From positions 1 through 5,031 of the forward strand of contig PXDL01000221.1 in the NCBI GenBank assembly GCA_003566395.1: a stretch of DNA of 5,031 bases, given 5' to 3'. Below, piece after piece: positions 1 to 5,031 of this stretch. The first letter of the stretch is position 1, and each line of letters opens with the position of its first letter. The notes under the pieces were generated by a model. It searched no databases, had not been told where the DNA came from, and saw only the letters and a program-made list of their open reading frames with translations. Source of the stretch: Balneolia bacterium. Its GTDB lineage: Bacteria; Bacteroidota; Rhodothermia; Balneolales; Cyclonatronaceae. The position numbers were made by a program, and so were the translations under genes.

Positions 1-18
1 ATCCATGCAAATGATGAC

Positions 19-110
19 ACTCCGCGGAGGTTTAGCCCAAATTTCCCGAAATCACCAAAATTCCAAGCTGAGCAGAAAAAACCAACGCATGAGAAAAACC
101 TCCGTGGAGT
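19..110. repeat. Long-loop inverted repeat upstream of the polysaccharide operon
   Basis: A 15-base arm at 19-33 (ACTCCGCGGAGGTTT) is the reverse complement of 96-110 (AAACCTCCGTGGAGT), apart from one G-T pair (24 with 105). The arms are separated by 62 bases. The core of the left arm, CTCCGCGGAG at 20-29, is itself a perfect 10-base palindrome, and the right core CTCCGTGGAG at 100-109 is nearly one. Two palindromic sites about 80 bases apart could be paired operator sites for a dimeric regulator, or the ends of a small element. No T-run follows, so a classical terminator is unlikely. The pairing is seen directly; any function is inference. Confidence 0.5.
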
Positions 111-191
111 TCCCACTGGATTTACATCTGAATGATAAATCCACATAAATAAAATGAGTCAACTAAACTCACGCAACATCATTTCTACCCT

Positions 192-220
192 CTGATACTG
201 TTTACTGTTACTGATACTGT
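192..220. repeat. Paired 10-bp direct repeats, possible operator
   Basis: CTGATACTGT occurs exactly at 192-201 and again at 211-220, so the copies start 19 bases apart, close to two helical turns. The word TACTG within it also occurs between them and starts at 196, 203, 209 and 215, giving a dense cluster. Such spacing suits a regulator binding the same face of the helix upstream of the kinase gene. That role is inference; only the repetition is seen. Confidence 0.35.
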
Positions 221-334
221 CCCCTGTAACTGCAGCATGGTTTACCCCTTTACTGCTTAACAAAACATTATTTTATAAGAGCTGTAACATGGTTATTTTA
301 CCAAGTCTGATTCTCTACCAAGCATAAGCCCCTT

Positions 335-2752
335 ATGAATACACCCCCGCATTCTCATATCCCCAACGGTAACGGAAACGGTAATGGCAAGCACAACAAC
401 GGCCATACCAACGGTTATCAGGGCCGGCAGCAGATGCCGAACCCTCCGTATGCTTCAGATGCAGATCGCGATGAGATTGATCTTAGCAAACTCGTCGGCA
501 TACTGTGGCGATACAAATGGGTACTGATCGTTTGTGTCTTTATCGGTACGCTATCCGCCTATTTTATCGCCCAGAATATGACACCGGTGTACAAAAGCGA
601 TGGAAAAATTCTTATTCAGGAGATGCGCAACCGTTATGCGCAGGTGGGAAGCGATATAAGCTCGCTGATGTCAACCAGTTTCGGGGTGGGGATGGGTAGT
701 ACCCTGGCCAACGAGCTGGAAGTGCTGGGCTCACGCAGATTTATGGAACAGGTGGCTGAAAATTTCATCGAGGAGGCGGGCACCGATTTTAAGAAATATC
801 CGCTTATGGACGGCGGGCTGGATGAAGATGAAAATCAGCAAATCTCATCACTGGTACAGGTAACGAACCGTATCCGCGGAGGCACAACCTTCAGCCGCGT
901 AGATCAGGAAACCGACGTAGTAAATGTTTCGTTTGAATCCACTTCTCCCGAAGAAGCCGCGCTCGTCGTAAATCTTATTATCGACACATACACTGATTTT
1001 TCCACCTTTGAAAACCGCCGGATGTCGCGGGAAGGACTTCGGTTTCTGCAGGATGAACGTGACGAAGTTGAGCATCAGCTGGCCCGAAGCGAAGAAGAAC
1101 TCCGGGATTTCATGAACCGGGAAGGACTGGTAACCCTGGAAGAACAGTCCAAGCTTTTAATCAATATTCTTACCGATCTGGAAACGGAGAGCCGGCGGGC
1201 GGAAGTTGAACTTTCTGCTGTAAACGCGGCTATCGTCAATTACCGGAACGAGCTCAACAGCGTTACCCCCGGACTGGGTGAGCAGATCATAAAAGGACAT
1301 GCTCCCCGAATCAGCCGGTTGCAGTATGAAATCTCGGAGCTGGATACCGAGCGGGAACTGCTTCTTTCCCGTAACCCCGTACTGCGGGAACAGCCCGAAC
1401 TGGAGCCCCGCCTGGCCGAAATCAACAGACGTGCTAATGACCTTGAGGAGCGGGTTCGCGAAATTGTGAATGATCTTATGGCTCAGGACGAGCGCTATCT
1501 CGGTATGCTTGGATCGTTCGACGGAAATTTGATCAGTAACGTAAGCGATATGCGCCGCGAATTGCTGAAGCTTGAAGTACGCCAGCAGGAGCTAAACGCA
1601 CAGGTTAGCGTAATCGGCGAAAAAGTGGCCTCTCTTGAGCAGAATTTTGACCGTCTGCCCGACAACATGGTCACCTACACCCGCCTGAGCCGGAATGTGA
1701 AGCTGAATACGGAGTTGTATGTACTTCTGGAACGTCAGGCCGCGGAAGTCGCGATTTGGGAACAGACGCAATCAGGCTACGGCAGGCTGCTCGACTACGG
1801 CATCGTACCTGAAAACCCGGTCAGCCCACGGGTGAATCTGATGCTGATGCTCGGATTTATGCTGGGAGGTGTGTTCGGACTCGGAATCGTCATCGTGAAG
1901 GAGCTCGGTCAAACCACTATCATGAACGTGGACAAACTGCGGGAAAAAGGCCTGCAGATTCTTGCCGTGGTTCCGGATATCAGGCCGCTTATCAAAAAGA
2001 ATTTTAACGGCAAAGAGTACGTAACGGTTCGCGACCATCAGGTAAGTACCGATGTCATCACCTTTTTTGATCCTATCTCGGCTCCGGCCGAGTCCTACCG
2101 GCGCATGTACAACAACATCTTGTATGCGCAGCCCGATAAAACCTATCAAACGCTTATTGTTACCAGTGCCGGTCAGGGTGAAGGCAAAACGACCAATATT
2201 TCCAACCTCGCGGTTATTATGGCCGAGTCGGGGCACAAAGTTGTGGTAGTGGATTGTGACTTCCGCCGGCCCCGTCTGCACCGGGAATTCGGGTTTAATC
2301 AGGATTACGGGGTATCGGAATGGCTGTTCAACGAAAATACCCTGGGCGAGATCACCAAGCCGACCGTCATTAAAAACGTTGATGTATTAACTGCCGGGAA
2401 GAAAGTGCTGAACCCGGCCAACCTGGTCCAAAGCCGCCGGATGAAAGTATTGATCGAAGAGCTGAAGAAACACTACGACTTCGTGCTTATCGATGCTCCT
2501 CCGTACGGAATTATTACAGACGCCGCTCCCCTGATGCGTGAATCGGACGGGGTGATACTGGTATCGCGCTTCGCACAAACCCGCCACAGCGATATGGACC
2601 ATACCATTGAAAACCTCAATAAAATCAACGTAAATGTGATCGGTACGGTGCTGAATTCGTATGATCCAAGCAGGTCAACCGGATCGTACTATTACACCGA
2701 CTACTATCGCTATTCCTACAGAAGCTATGACAAGTACGTGCAGGAAAAGTAA
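335..2752 (+). CDS. Wzz-type polysaccharide co-polymerase fused to BY-kinase (capsule/exopolysaccharide tyrosine autokinase)
   Basis: This inner-membrane protein would control polymer chain length and export through cycles of tyrosine autophosphorylation. Its N-terminal tail (residues 1-45) is Asn/Gly-rich. A first membrane helix lies at about 60-80. A long periplasmic region follows, with a heptad-like coiled coil at about 230-440 and a GNVR-type segment at about 440-500. The Pro-containing motif PENPVSPR (492-499) leads into a second membrane helix at about 501-521. The cytoplasmic kinase has Walker A SAGQGEGKT (611-619), Walker A' VVVVDCDFRRP (636-646, Asp640 and Asp642) and Walker B FVLIDAPP (716-723, Asp720). 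The C-terminus has nine tyrosines within 785-801, the usual autophosphorylation cluster. At 805 residues the length fits the fused (Wzc/Ptk-like) family. An in-frame TGA at 308-310 limits the start; ATG 335 is the first ATG after it and has no clear Shine-Dalgarno sequence. The SLBB gene follows 60 bases later. Family assignment is firm; the exact polymer is unknown. Confidence 0.95.
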   Translation: MNTPPHSHIPNGNGNGNGKHNNGHTNGYQGRQQMPNPPYASDADRDEIDLSKLVGILWRYKWVLIVCVFIGTLSAYFIAQNMTPVYKSDGKILIQEMRNRYAQVGSDISSLMSTSFGVGMGSTLANELEVLGSRRFMEQVAENFIEEAGTDFKKYPLMDGGLDEDENQQISSLVQVTNRIRGGTTFSRVDQETDVVNVSFESTSPEEAALVVNLIIDTYTDFSTFENRRMSREGLRFLQDERDEVEHQLARSEEELRDFMNREGLVTLEEQSKLLINILTDLETESRRAEVELSAVNAAIVNYRNELNSVTPGLGEQIIKGHAPRISRLQYEISELDTERELLLSRNPVLREQPELEPRLAEINRRANDLEERVREIVNDLMAQDERYLGMLGSFDGNLISNVSDMRRELLKLEVRQQELNAQVSVIGEKVASLEQNFDRLPDNMVTYTRLSRNVKLNTELYVLLERQAAEVAIWEQTQSGYGRLLDYGIVPENPVSPRVNLMLMLGFMLGGVFGLGIVIVKELGQTTIMNVDKLREKGLQILAVVPDIRPLIKKNFNGKEYVTVRDHQVSTDVITFFDPISAPAESYRRMYNNILYAQPDKTYQTLIVTSAGQGEGKTTNISNLAVIMAESGHKVVVVDCDFRRPRLHREFGFNQDYGVSEWLFNENTLGEITKPTVIKNVDVLTAGKKVLNPANLVQSRRMKVLIEELKKHYDFVLIDAPPYGIITDAAPLMRESDGVILVSRFAQTRHSDMDHTIENLNKINVNVIGTVLNSYDPSRSTGSYYYTDYYRYSYRSYDKYVQEK

Positions 2753-2812
2753 CAGCCCGGAAAACACTTTAGACTGCAATGCCGCAAATAATAATAACCT
2801 GCTAAAACTTAG

Positions 2813-3388
2813 ATGAGATTCAGAATGACCGGAGTATATAAAAGCAGCATGGCGTTAACGGCCGTGCTGCTCTTTTTTTTGATGATGTTTGCCGAACAGG
2901 CACAAGCCCAAACGCGCGGCTCATCTCAGGATGTGCCCGTGAGCCAGATGTTCCGAATGGCCGAAGGTATGGTGCGCATTGCCGAGCCGGGCCAAATGGC
3001 CGACACCCTCAGTATATGGGGGGATGTTTCCCTGCCCGGCCGCTACATCATCCCCAGAGGCACCGTGCTGCCCGATCTGGTTTCTTATGCGCGCGGACCT
3101 GTGCGCTTTCGCGATACCCAGGAAACCCAGGTTGACTGGAGCCGGGTGCGGCTGGATATCACCGTGAACCGTCAGAACGATCAGGGCCGGGAAGAGGCGA
3201 TACAGTTTGAATACCGCTATAATGATCCGCTTCCGAACGGAATGCGCGATTTCACTCTTCAAAACAATGATCTCATAAGCATACAAACCCGGCGAAGGCC
3301 CATCTTTATTGATTACATCCGGGTCATCGGCCCTACGCTTTCGGTTATTGTGAGCAGTATTTTGATTTACGACCGACTGGCGAACTGA
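2813..3388 (+). CDS. Short secreted SLBB-domain protein, polysaccharide export (OPX-like)
   Basis: This is a 191-residue exported protein, probably the partner of the upstream co-polymerase in moving polysaccharide across the envelope. A signal peptide is clear: basic start, hydrophobic core at about 14-26, and likely cleavage after AQA (30-32). There is no lipobox cysteine. Residues 64-96 contain an SLBB-like core (GDVSLPGRY at 70-78, then a DLVSYARGP turn at 88-96). An irregular strand-rich segment follows to about 148, then LQNNDLISIQ (149-158), which resembles the closing strand of OPX SLBB domains. A hydrophobic helix lies at about 169-186 near the C-terminus, recalling the terminal helix with which Wza-type proteins cross the outer membrane. 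The usual N-terminal polysaccharide export (PES) domain is not visible, so the protein is much shorter than Wza (about 380 residues). An in-frame TAG immediately before ATG 2813 supports the start. The SLBB call is from pattern recognition; the export role is strengthened by the neighbour. Confidence 0.75.
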   Translation: MRFRMTGVYKSSMALTAVLLFFLMMFAEQAQAQTRGSSQDVPVSQMFRMAEGMVRIAEPGQMADTLSIWGDVSLPGRYIIPRGTVLPDLVSYARGPVRFRDTQETQVDWSRVRLDITVNRQNDQGREEAIQFEYRYNDPLPNGMRDFTLQNNDLISIQTRRRPIFIDYIRVIGPTLSVIVSSILIYDRLAN

Positions 3389-3394
3389 CATTTT

Positions 3395-3458
3395 TCAGTG
3401 TGTCAGTATATCAGTATATCAGTGTGTCAGTATATCAGTGTGTCGGAATATCAGTGTG
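3395..3458. repeat. Tandem octamer repeat (TCAGTGTG / TCAGTATA), eight units
   Basis: Eight contiguous 8-base units fill this gap. In order they are TCAGTGTG, TCAGTATA, TCAGTATA, TCAGTGTG, TCAGTATA, TCAGTGTG, TCGGAATA, TCAGTGTG, followed by a decaying GCAG at 3459-3462. Only the seventh unit departs from the two main forms. The array starts seven bases after the stop codon of the SLBB gene and ends about 37 bases before the fucose synthase start. It is not part of an open frame with a start codon. Arrays like this change length by slippage, so it may vary between strains and alter the leader of the next gene; that consequence is inference. Confidence 0.9.
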
Positions 3459-3495
3459 GCAGGGTTGGAACTTTTCATGTTGAAATAATTTAGTT

Positions 3496-4470
3496 GTGTC
3501 AGGAAAAATTAGTTCTTCAAATAAAATTTATGTTGCCGGTCACCGGGGTATGGTGGGGCGCGCGATTGTGCGTTCGCTGAAGGCGGCCGGTTACAAAAAT
3601 ATACTTACGGCGGACAGTTCCGAGCTGGACCTGCGGGAACAGTTTGCCGTACGCGCGTTTATGGCCGAGCATCGCCCTGATGTGGTGATAATTGCGGCGG
3701 CCCGGGTAGGTGGTATCGTGGCCAACAGTGAGTACCCCTGGCAGTTTTTGTATGATAATATGATGATTCAGAGCAATCTGATTCAGGCCGCGCACCAAAC
3801 AGGTACCGAACACCTGATTTTTCTGGGAAGCTCCTGCATTTATCCCAAAATGGCGCCTCAGCCGCTGAAGGAAGAGTATCTGCTAACCGGACCGCTCGAA
3901 CCGACCAACGAATGGTATGCCATCGCCAAAATAGCGGGCATCAAAATGTGTCAGGCGCTGAACAAGCAGTACGGGCGCTCCTATATGTCGCTGATGCCCA
4001 CCAATCTGTACGGTCCCTACGATAATTTTGATCTGAAGACCTCTCACGTGCTGCCGGCTATGATCCGCAAATTTCATGAAGCCAAAGAAGACGGTAACCG
4101 GGGCGTACCGCTGTGGGGAACCGGAAGTCCGAAGCGGGAATTCCTCCATGTGGATGAAATGGCTGATGCCGTGCGTTTCATCATGGAATATGAAGGCGAC
4201 ATGCCGCATGATCTGATTAATGTGGGCACCGGAACCGATTTATCTATTCGCGAGCTGGCCGAAACGGTACAGTCAATCACCGGCCATACCGGCCCGATTA
4301 ACTGGGACACCCAAAAACCCGACGGCACCCCGCGCAAGCTGATGGATGTAACGCGCCTCAACAAGCTCGGCTGGAAAGCAAAAATCGGACTACGCGAAGG
4401 AGTGGAAGATACCTATCAATGGTTTCTCAAAAATGTGGAGGATGTGAGGGAAGTAGGGATAGAAAGCTGA
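3496..4470 (+). CDS. fcl: GDP-L-fucose synthase (GDP-4-keto-6-deoxymannose 3,5-epimerase/4-reductase)
   Basis: This cytoplasmic NADPH-dependent enzyme of the short-chain (extended SDR) family converts GDP-4-keto-6-deoxy-D-mannose to GDP-L-fucose, a sugar donor for capsule or exopolysaccharide. The 324 residues match the usual length of about 320. The nucleotide-binding loop is AGHRGMVG (14-21). GSSCIYPK (111-118) supplies Ser112 and Cys114, YAIAK supplies Tyr141 and Lys145, and His184 lies in KTSHVLP. All correspond, shifted by five, to Ser107, Cys109, Tyr136, Lys140 and His179 of the E. coli enzyme. The start is GTG: an in-frame TGA lies at 3481-3483, and the next methionine (Met19) falls inside the cofactor loop. 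No Shine-Dalgarno sequence is evident. The partner gene gmd (GDP-mannose 4,6-dehydratase) is not in this window. The stop codon falls inside the downstream 7-bp repeat, so the last few residues may be repeat-derived. Function is confident. Confidence 0.97.
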   Translation: MSGKISSSNKIYVAGHRGMVGRAIVRSLKAAGYKNILTADSSELDLREQFAVRAFMAEHRPDVVIIAAARVGGIVANSEYPWQFLYDNMMIQSNLIQAAHQTGTEHLIFLGSSCIYPKMAPQPLKEEYLLTGPLEPTNEWYAIAKIAGIKMCQALNKQYGRSYMSLMPTNLYGPYDNFDLKTSHVLPAMIRKFHEAKEDGNRGVPLWGTGSPKREFLHVDEMADAVRFIMEYEGDMPHDLINVGTGTDLSIRELAETVQSITGHTGPINWDTQKPDGTPRKLMDVTRLNKLGWKAKIGLREGVEDTYQWFLKNVEDVREVGIES

Positions 4471-4527
4471 AAGCTCAAAGCTGAAAGTTCAAAGCACGAT
4501 ACCCTTTGAGTTTCTACCCTTTCACCT
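4460..4527. repeat. First heptad-repeat block, purine arm and pyrimidine arm
   Basis: Five 7-base units run from 4460 to 4494: TAGAAAG, CTGAAAG, CTCAAAG, CTGAAAG, TTCAAAG. After a 9-base spacer (CACGATACC, 4495-4503) a pyrimidine-rich arm (4504-4527: CTTTGAG, then TTTCTACCCTTTCACC-like sequence) is an imperfect reverse complement of the first arm, so the block can fold into a long bulged hairpin. No T-run follows, so terminator activity is uncertain. The stop codon of the fucose synthase gene (4468-4470) lies in the second unit. A closely related block follows at 4647-4789. Confidence 0.75.
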
Positions 4528-4558
4528 TATATCCATTCACTTTTAAATTCTATTATCT

Positions 4559-4646
4559 ATTTAAGGAATTGAAAATTTGGCACAGAGCCATTGATTTTGC
4601 TGACTACGCTATTTCATTGACGGAAGAGCTTGACTTAAACAGAAAG
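4559..4646 (+). pseudogene. Truncated, startless copy of the four helix bundle (S23/IVP-type) gene
   Basis: These 88 bases match 4822-4909, the 5' part of the downstream four helix bundle gene, at 81 positions with no gaps. In the matching frame it reads FKELKIWHRAIDFADYAI and continues to about LNRK. Most of the seven differences are silent or conservative (Val to Ile, Glu to Asp, Ser to Leu), so the copy was probably once under selection or is recent. The start is lost: the GGATTTTGC that follows TATTAT in the intact copy is replaced by CT at 4557-4558. The 3' end stops abruptly after AGAAAG (4641-4646), where heptad repeats begin, and the frame runs into a TGA at 4677-4679. It therefore covers about 30 of the expected roughly 120 residues and should be non-functional. 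Confidence 0.85.
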
Positions 4647-4702
4647 AATGAAGTTGAAAGTATGAAGCTGAAAGTATGAAGCTGAAAGCTGAAAGTTCAA
4701 AG
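4647..4702. repeat. Second heptad-repeat array, purine-rich arm (eight 7-bp units)
   Basis: Eight consecutive 7-base units occupy exactly 56 bases: AATGAAG, TTGAAAG, TATGAAG, CTGAAAG, TATGAAG, CTGAAAG, CTGAAAG, TTCAAAG. The first six also form three 14-base units, of which 4661-4674 and 4675-4688 are identical. The array begins immediately at the break in the truncated four helix bundle copy and forms the left arm of the hairpin at 4683-4731. Confidence 0.9.
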
Positions 4703-4731
4703 TGCGAAACCCTTTGAGCTTTCACCTTTCA
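4683..4731. repeat. Strong hairpin formed by the heptad arms
   Basis: The 20-base arm 4683-4702 pairs with 4712-4731 across a 9-base loop (TGCGAAACC, 4703-4711). Eighteen pairs are Watson-Crick, one is G-T (4696 with 4718) and one is a C-C mismatch (4689 with 4725). It could act as an RNA structure upstream of the four helix bundle gene, a transcript-end protector, or a recombination hotspot. No T-run follows, so intrinsic termination is not the obvious role. Confidence 0.75.
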
Positions 4732-4789
4732 CCTATGAGCTTCAACGCTTTCACCTTTCACCTATGAGCTTCTACCTTTCAACTTATCA
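4712..4789. repeat. Second heptad-repeat array, pyrimidine-rich arm with a 25-bp exact duplication
   Basis: Units of 7 bases continue here in pyrimidine form: CTTTGAG, CTTTCAC, CTTTCAC, CTATGAG, then an 8-base CTTCAACG, then CTTTCAC, CTTTCAC, CTATGAG, CTTCTAC, CTTTCAA, CTTATCA. The 25 bases at 4719-4743 recur exactly at 4748-4772, an offset of 29. The arm ends about 20 bases before the four helix bundle start and presumably forms most of its 5' leader. Confidence 0.85.
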
Positions 4790-4810
4790 ACAACTAAACT
4801 ACTATTTATT

Positions 4811-5031
4811 ATGGATTTTGCATTTAAGGAATTGAAGGTCTGGCACAGAGCTATTGATTTTGCTGAATATGCTATTTCATTGACGGAAGAGCTTGACTCA
4901 AACAGAAAGCATTATCGATTGATTGAGCAGCTCGAATCATGCTCAACTTCGGTTGCGATGAATATTGCAGAAGGAAAAGGAAGAAACTCCAAAAAAGAAT
5001 TTATCCATTTCTTATATATAGCGAGAGGCTC
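4811..5031 (+). CDS. Four helix bundle protein (S23 / 23S rRNA intervening-sequence protein family), 3' end beyond window
   Basis: The frame from ATG 4811 stays open to the window edge, giving 73 full codons of an expected roughly 120. The residues are typical of the family: FKELKVWHRAIDFAEYAISL near the start (5-24), a LIEQLESCSTSVAMNIAEGKGR helix-turn-helix region (37-58), and NSKKEFIHFLYIARG at 59-73. The SNIAEG-like and KKEFIHFLYIA motifs are the hallmarks. Members are small homopentamer-forming or similar helical bundles. They were first noted inside 23S rRNA intervening sequences and are related to the Avd accessory proteins of diversity-generating retroelements. Their own cellular function is not established. 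No reverse transcriptase or rRNA is visible here. No Shine-Dalgarno sequence precedes the ATG; the start fits the family's normal N-terminus. The gene sits downstream of the heptad repeats and a truncated copy of itself. Confidence 0.9.
   Translation, partial: MDFAFKELKVWHRAIDFAEYAISLTEELDSNRKHYRLIEQLESCSTSVAMNIAEGKGRNSKKEFIHFLYIARG

Larger units (their letters stand above)
1..334. other. Non-coding upstream region of the kinase gene
   Basis: No credible gene is visible here. The only ATG-led frames are trivially short, for example 13 codons at 154-195. The stretch is AT-rich compared with the genes. It carries the inverted repeat at 19-110, the direct repeats at 192-220, and a related pair of words at 224-230 and 282-288 (CTGTAAC, each followed within a few bases by CATGGTT). 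A TATAAG at 274-279 resembles a -10 box but has no convincing -35 box at the right spacing. The promoter for the downstream genes probably lies in the right half, but cannot be placed with confidence. Confidence 0.5.
4471..4810. other. Repeat-filled gap between fucose synthase and the four helix bundle gene
   Basis: This 340-base stretch contains no complete gene. It is explained by two successive modules, each made of a purine heptad arm, a short loop, a pyrimidine heptad arm and an AT-rich leader ending in TATTAT (4551-4556 and 4807-4812), followed by the four helix bundle coding start. The first module's gene is the remnant at 4559-4646. Composition is clearly more AT-rich than the fucose synthase gene. 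Confidence 0.7.

Noticed and set aside
154..195. 13-codon ATG-led frame upstream of the kinase gene
   Set aside because: Too short, no ribosome binding site, no regulatory leader features such as a codon run, and no terminator after it.
1772..2281. Long open frame on the minus strand (169 residues)
   Set aside because: It lies wholly opposite the kinase gene, whose frame carries the Walker A and membrane motifs; the minus-strand product shows no recognisable domain.
2921..3391. 156-residue minus-strand open frame
   Set aside because: It mirrors the SLBB gene, which has a signal peptide and domain motifs; the reverse product has neither.
3465..3489. Possible promoter TTGGAA ... AATAAT before fucose synthase
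   Set aside because: The spacing is only 13 bases and the second box nearly touches the GTG start, so it is not a credible promoter.
4480..4527. Intrinsic terminator after fucose synthase
   Set aside because: The stem is AT-rich and bulged and has no downstream T-run; it is better described as part of the repeat module.
4460..4789. CRISPR array
   Set aside because: The units are contiguous 7-bp repeats without unique spacers, and no cas gene is present.
4811..5031. Diversity-generating retroelement accessory gene (Avd)
   Set aside because: The protein family is related, but no reverse transcriptase, template repeat or variable target gene is visible in this window, and the motifs fit the general S23/IVP group better.

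Overview
The window looks like a chromosomal piece of a cell-surface polysaccharide (capsule or exopolysaccharide) locus from a Gram-negative bacterium of the Bacteroidota/Balneolota/Rhodothermota type. This is inferred from four things: a fused Wzz plus tyrosine-kinase protein next to an SLBB export protein, starts without Shine-Dalgarno sequences, moderately GC-rich genes with AT-rich gaps, and a 'four helix bundle protein' gene set among short repeats. No rRNA, tRNA or marker gene is present, so the taxonomic guess is soft.

Layout. Positions 1-334 hold no convincing gene, but contain a long-loop inverted repeat (19-33 with 96-110) and a pair of 10-bp direct repeats (192-201, 211-220) upstream of the first gene. 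Positions 335-2752 encode an 805-residue polysaccharide co-polymerase/BY-kinase. Sixty bases later, 2813-3388 encodes a short secreted SLBB-domain protein with a C-terminal hydrophobic helix. The gap to the next gene carries eight tandem copies of an 8-bp unit (3395-3458). Positions 3496-4470 encode GDP-L-fucose synthase with all expected catalytic residues.

The last 560 bases differ in character. They are AT-rich and built from 7-bp units, purine-rich (CTGAAAG-like) on the left of each block and pyrimidine-rich (CTTTCAC-like) on the right, so that each block can fold back on itself. The arrangement occurs twice. Each time it is followed by the 5' part of a four helix bundle (S23/IVP-type) gene: first a truncated, startless copy (4559-4646), then an apparently intact copy that runs off the window end (4811-5031). 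The two copies share 81 of 88 bases.

How the genes fit together. The kinase/co-polymerase would control chain length and export from the inner membrane, and the SLBB protein would serve the periplasmic or outer-membrane side of the same machine. The fucose synthase would supply GDP-L-fucose for the polymer. The four helix bundle gene and its repeats have no obvious role in that pathway. They look like an independent, duplicated repeat-plus-gene module lodged directly against the stop codon of the fucose synthase gene.
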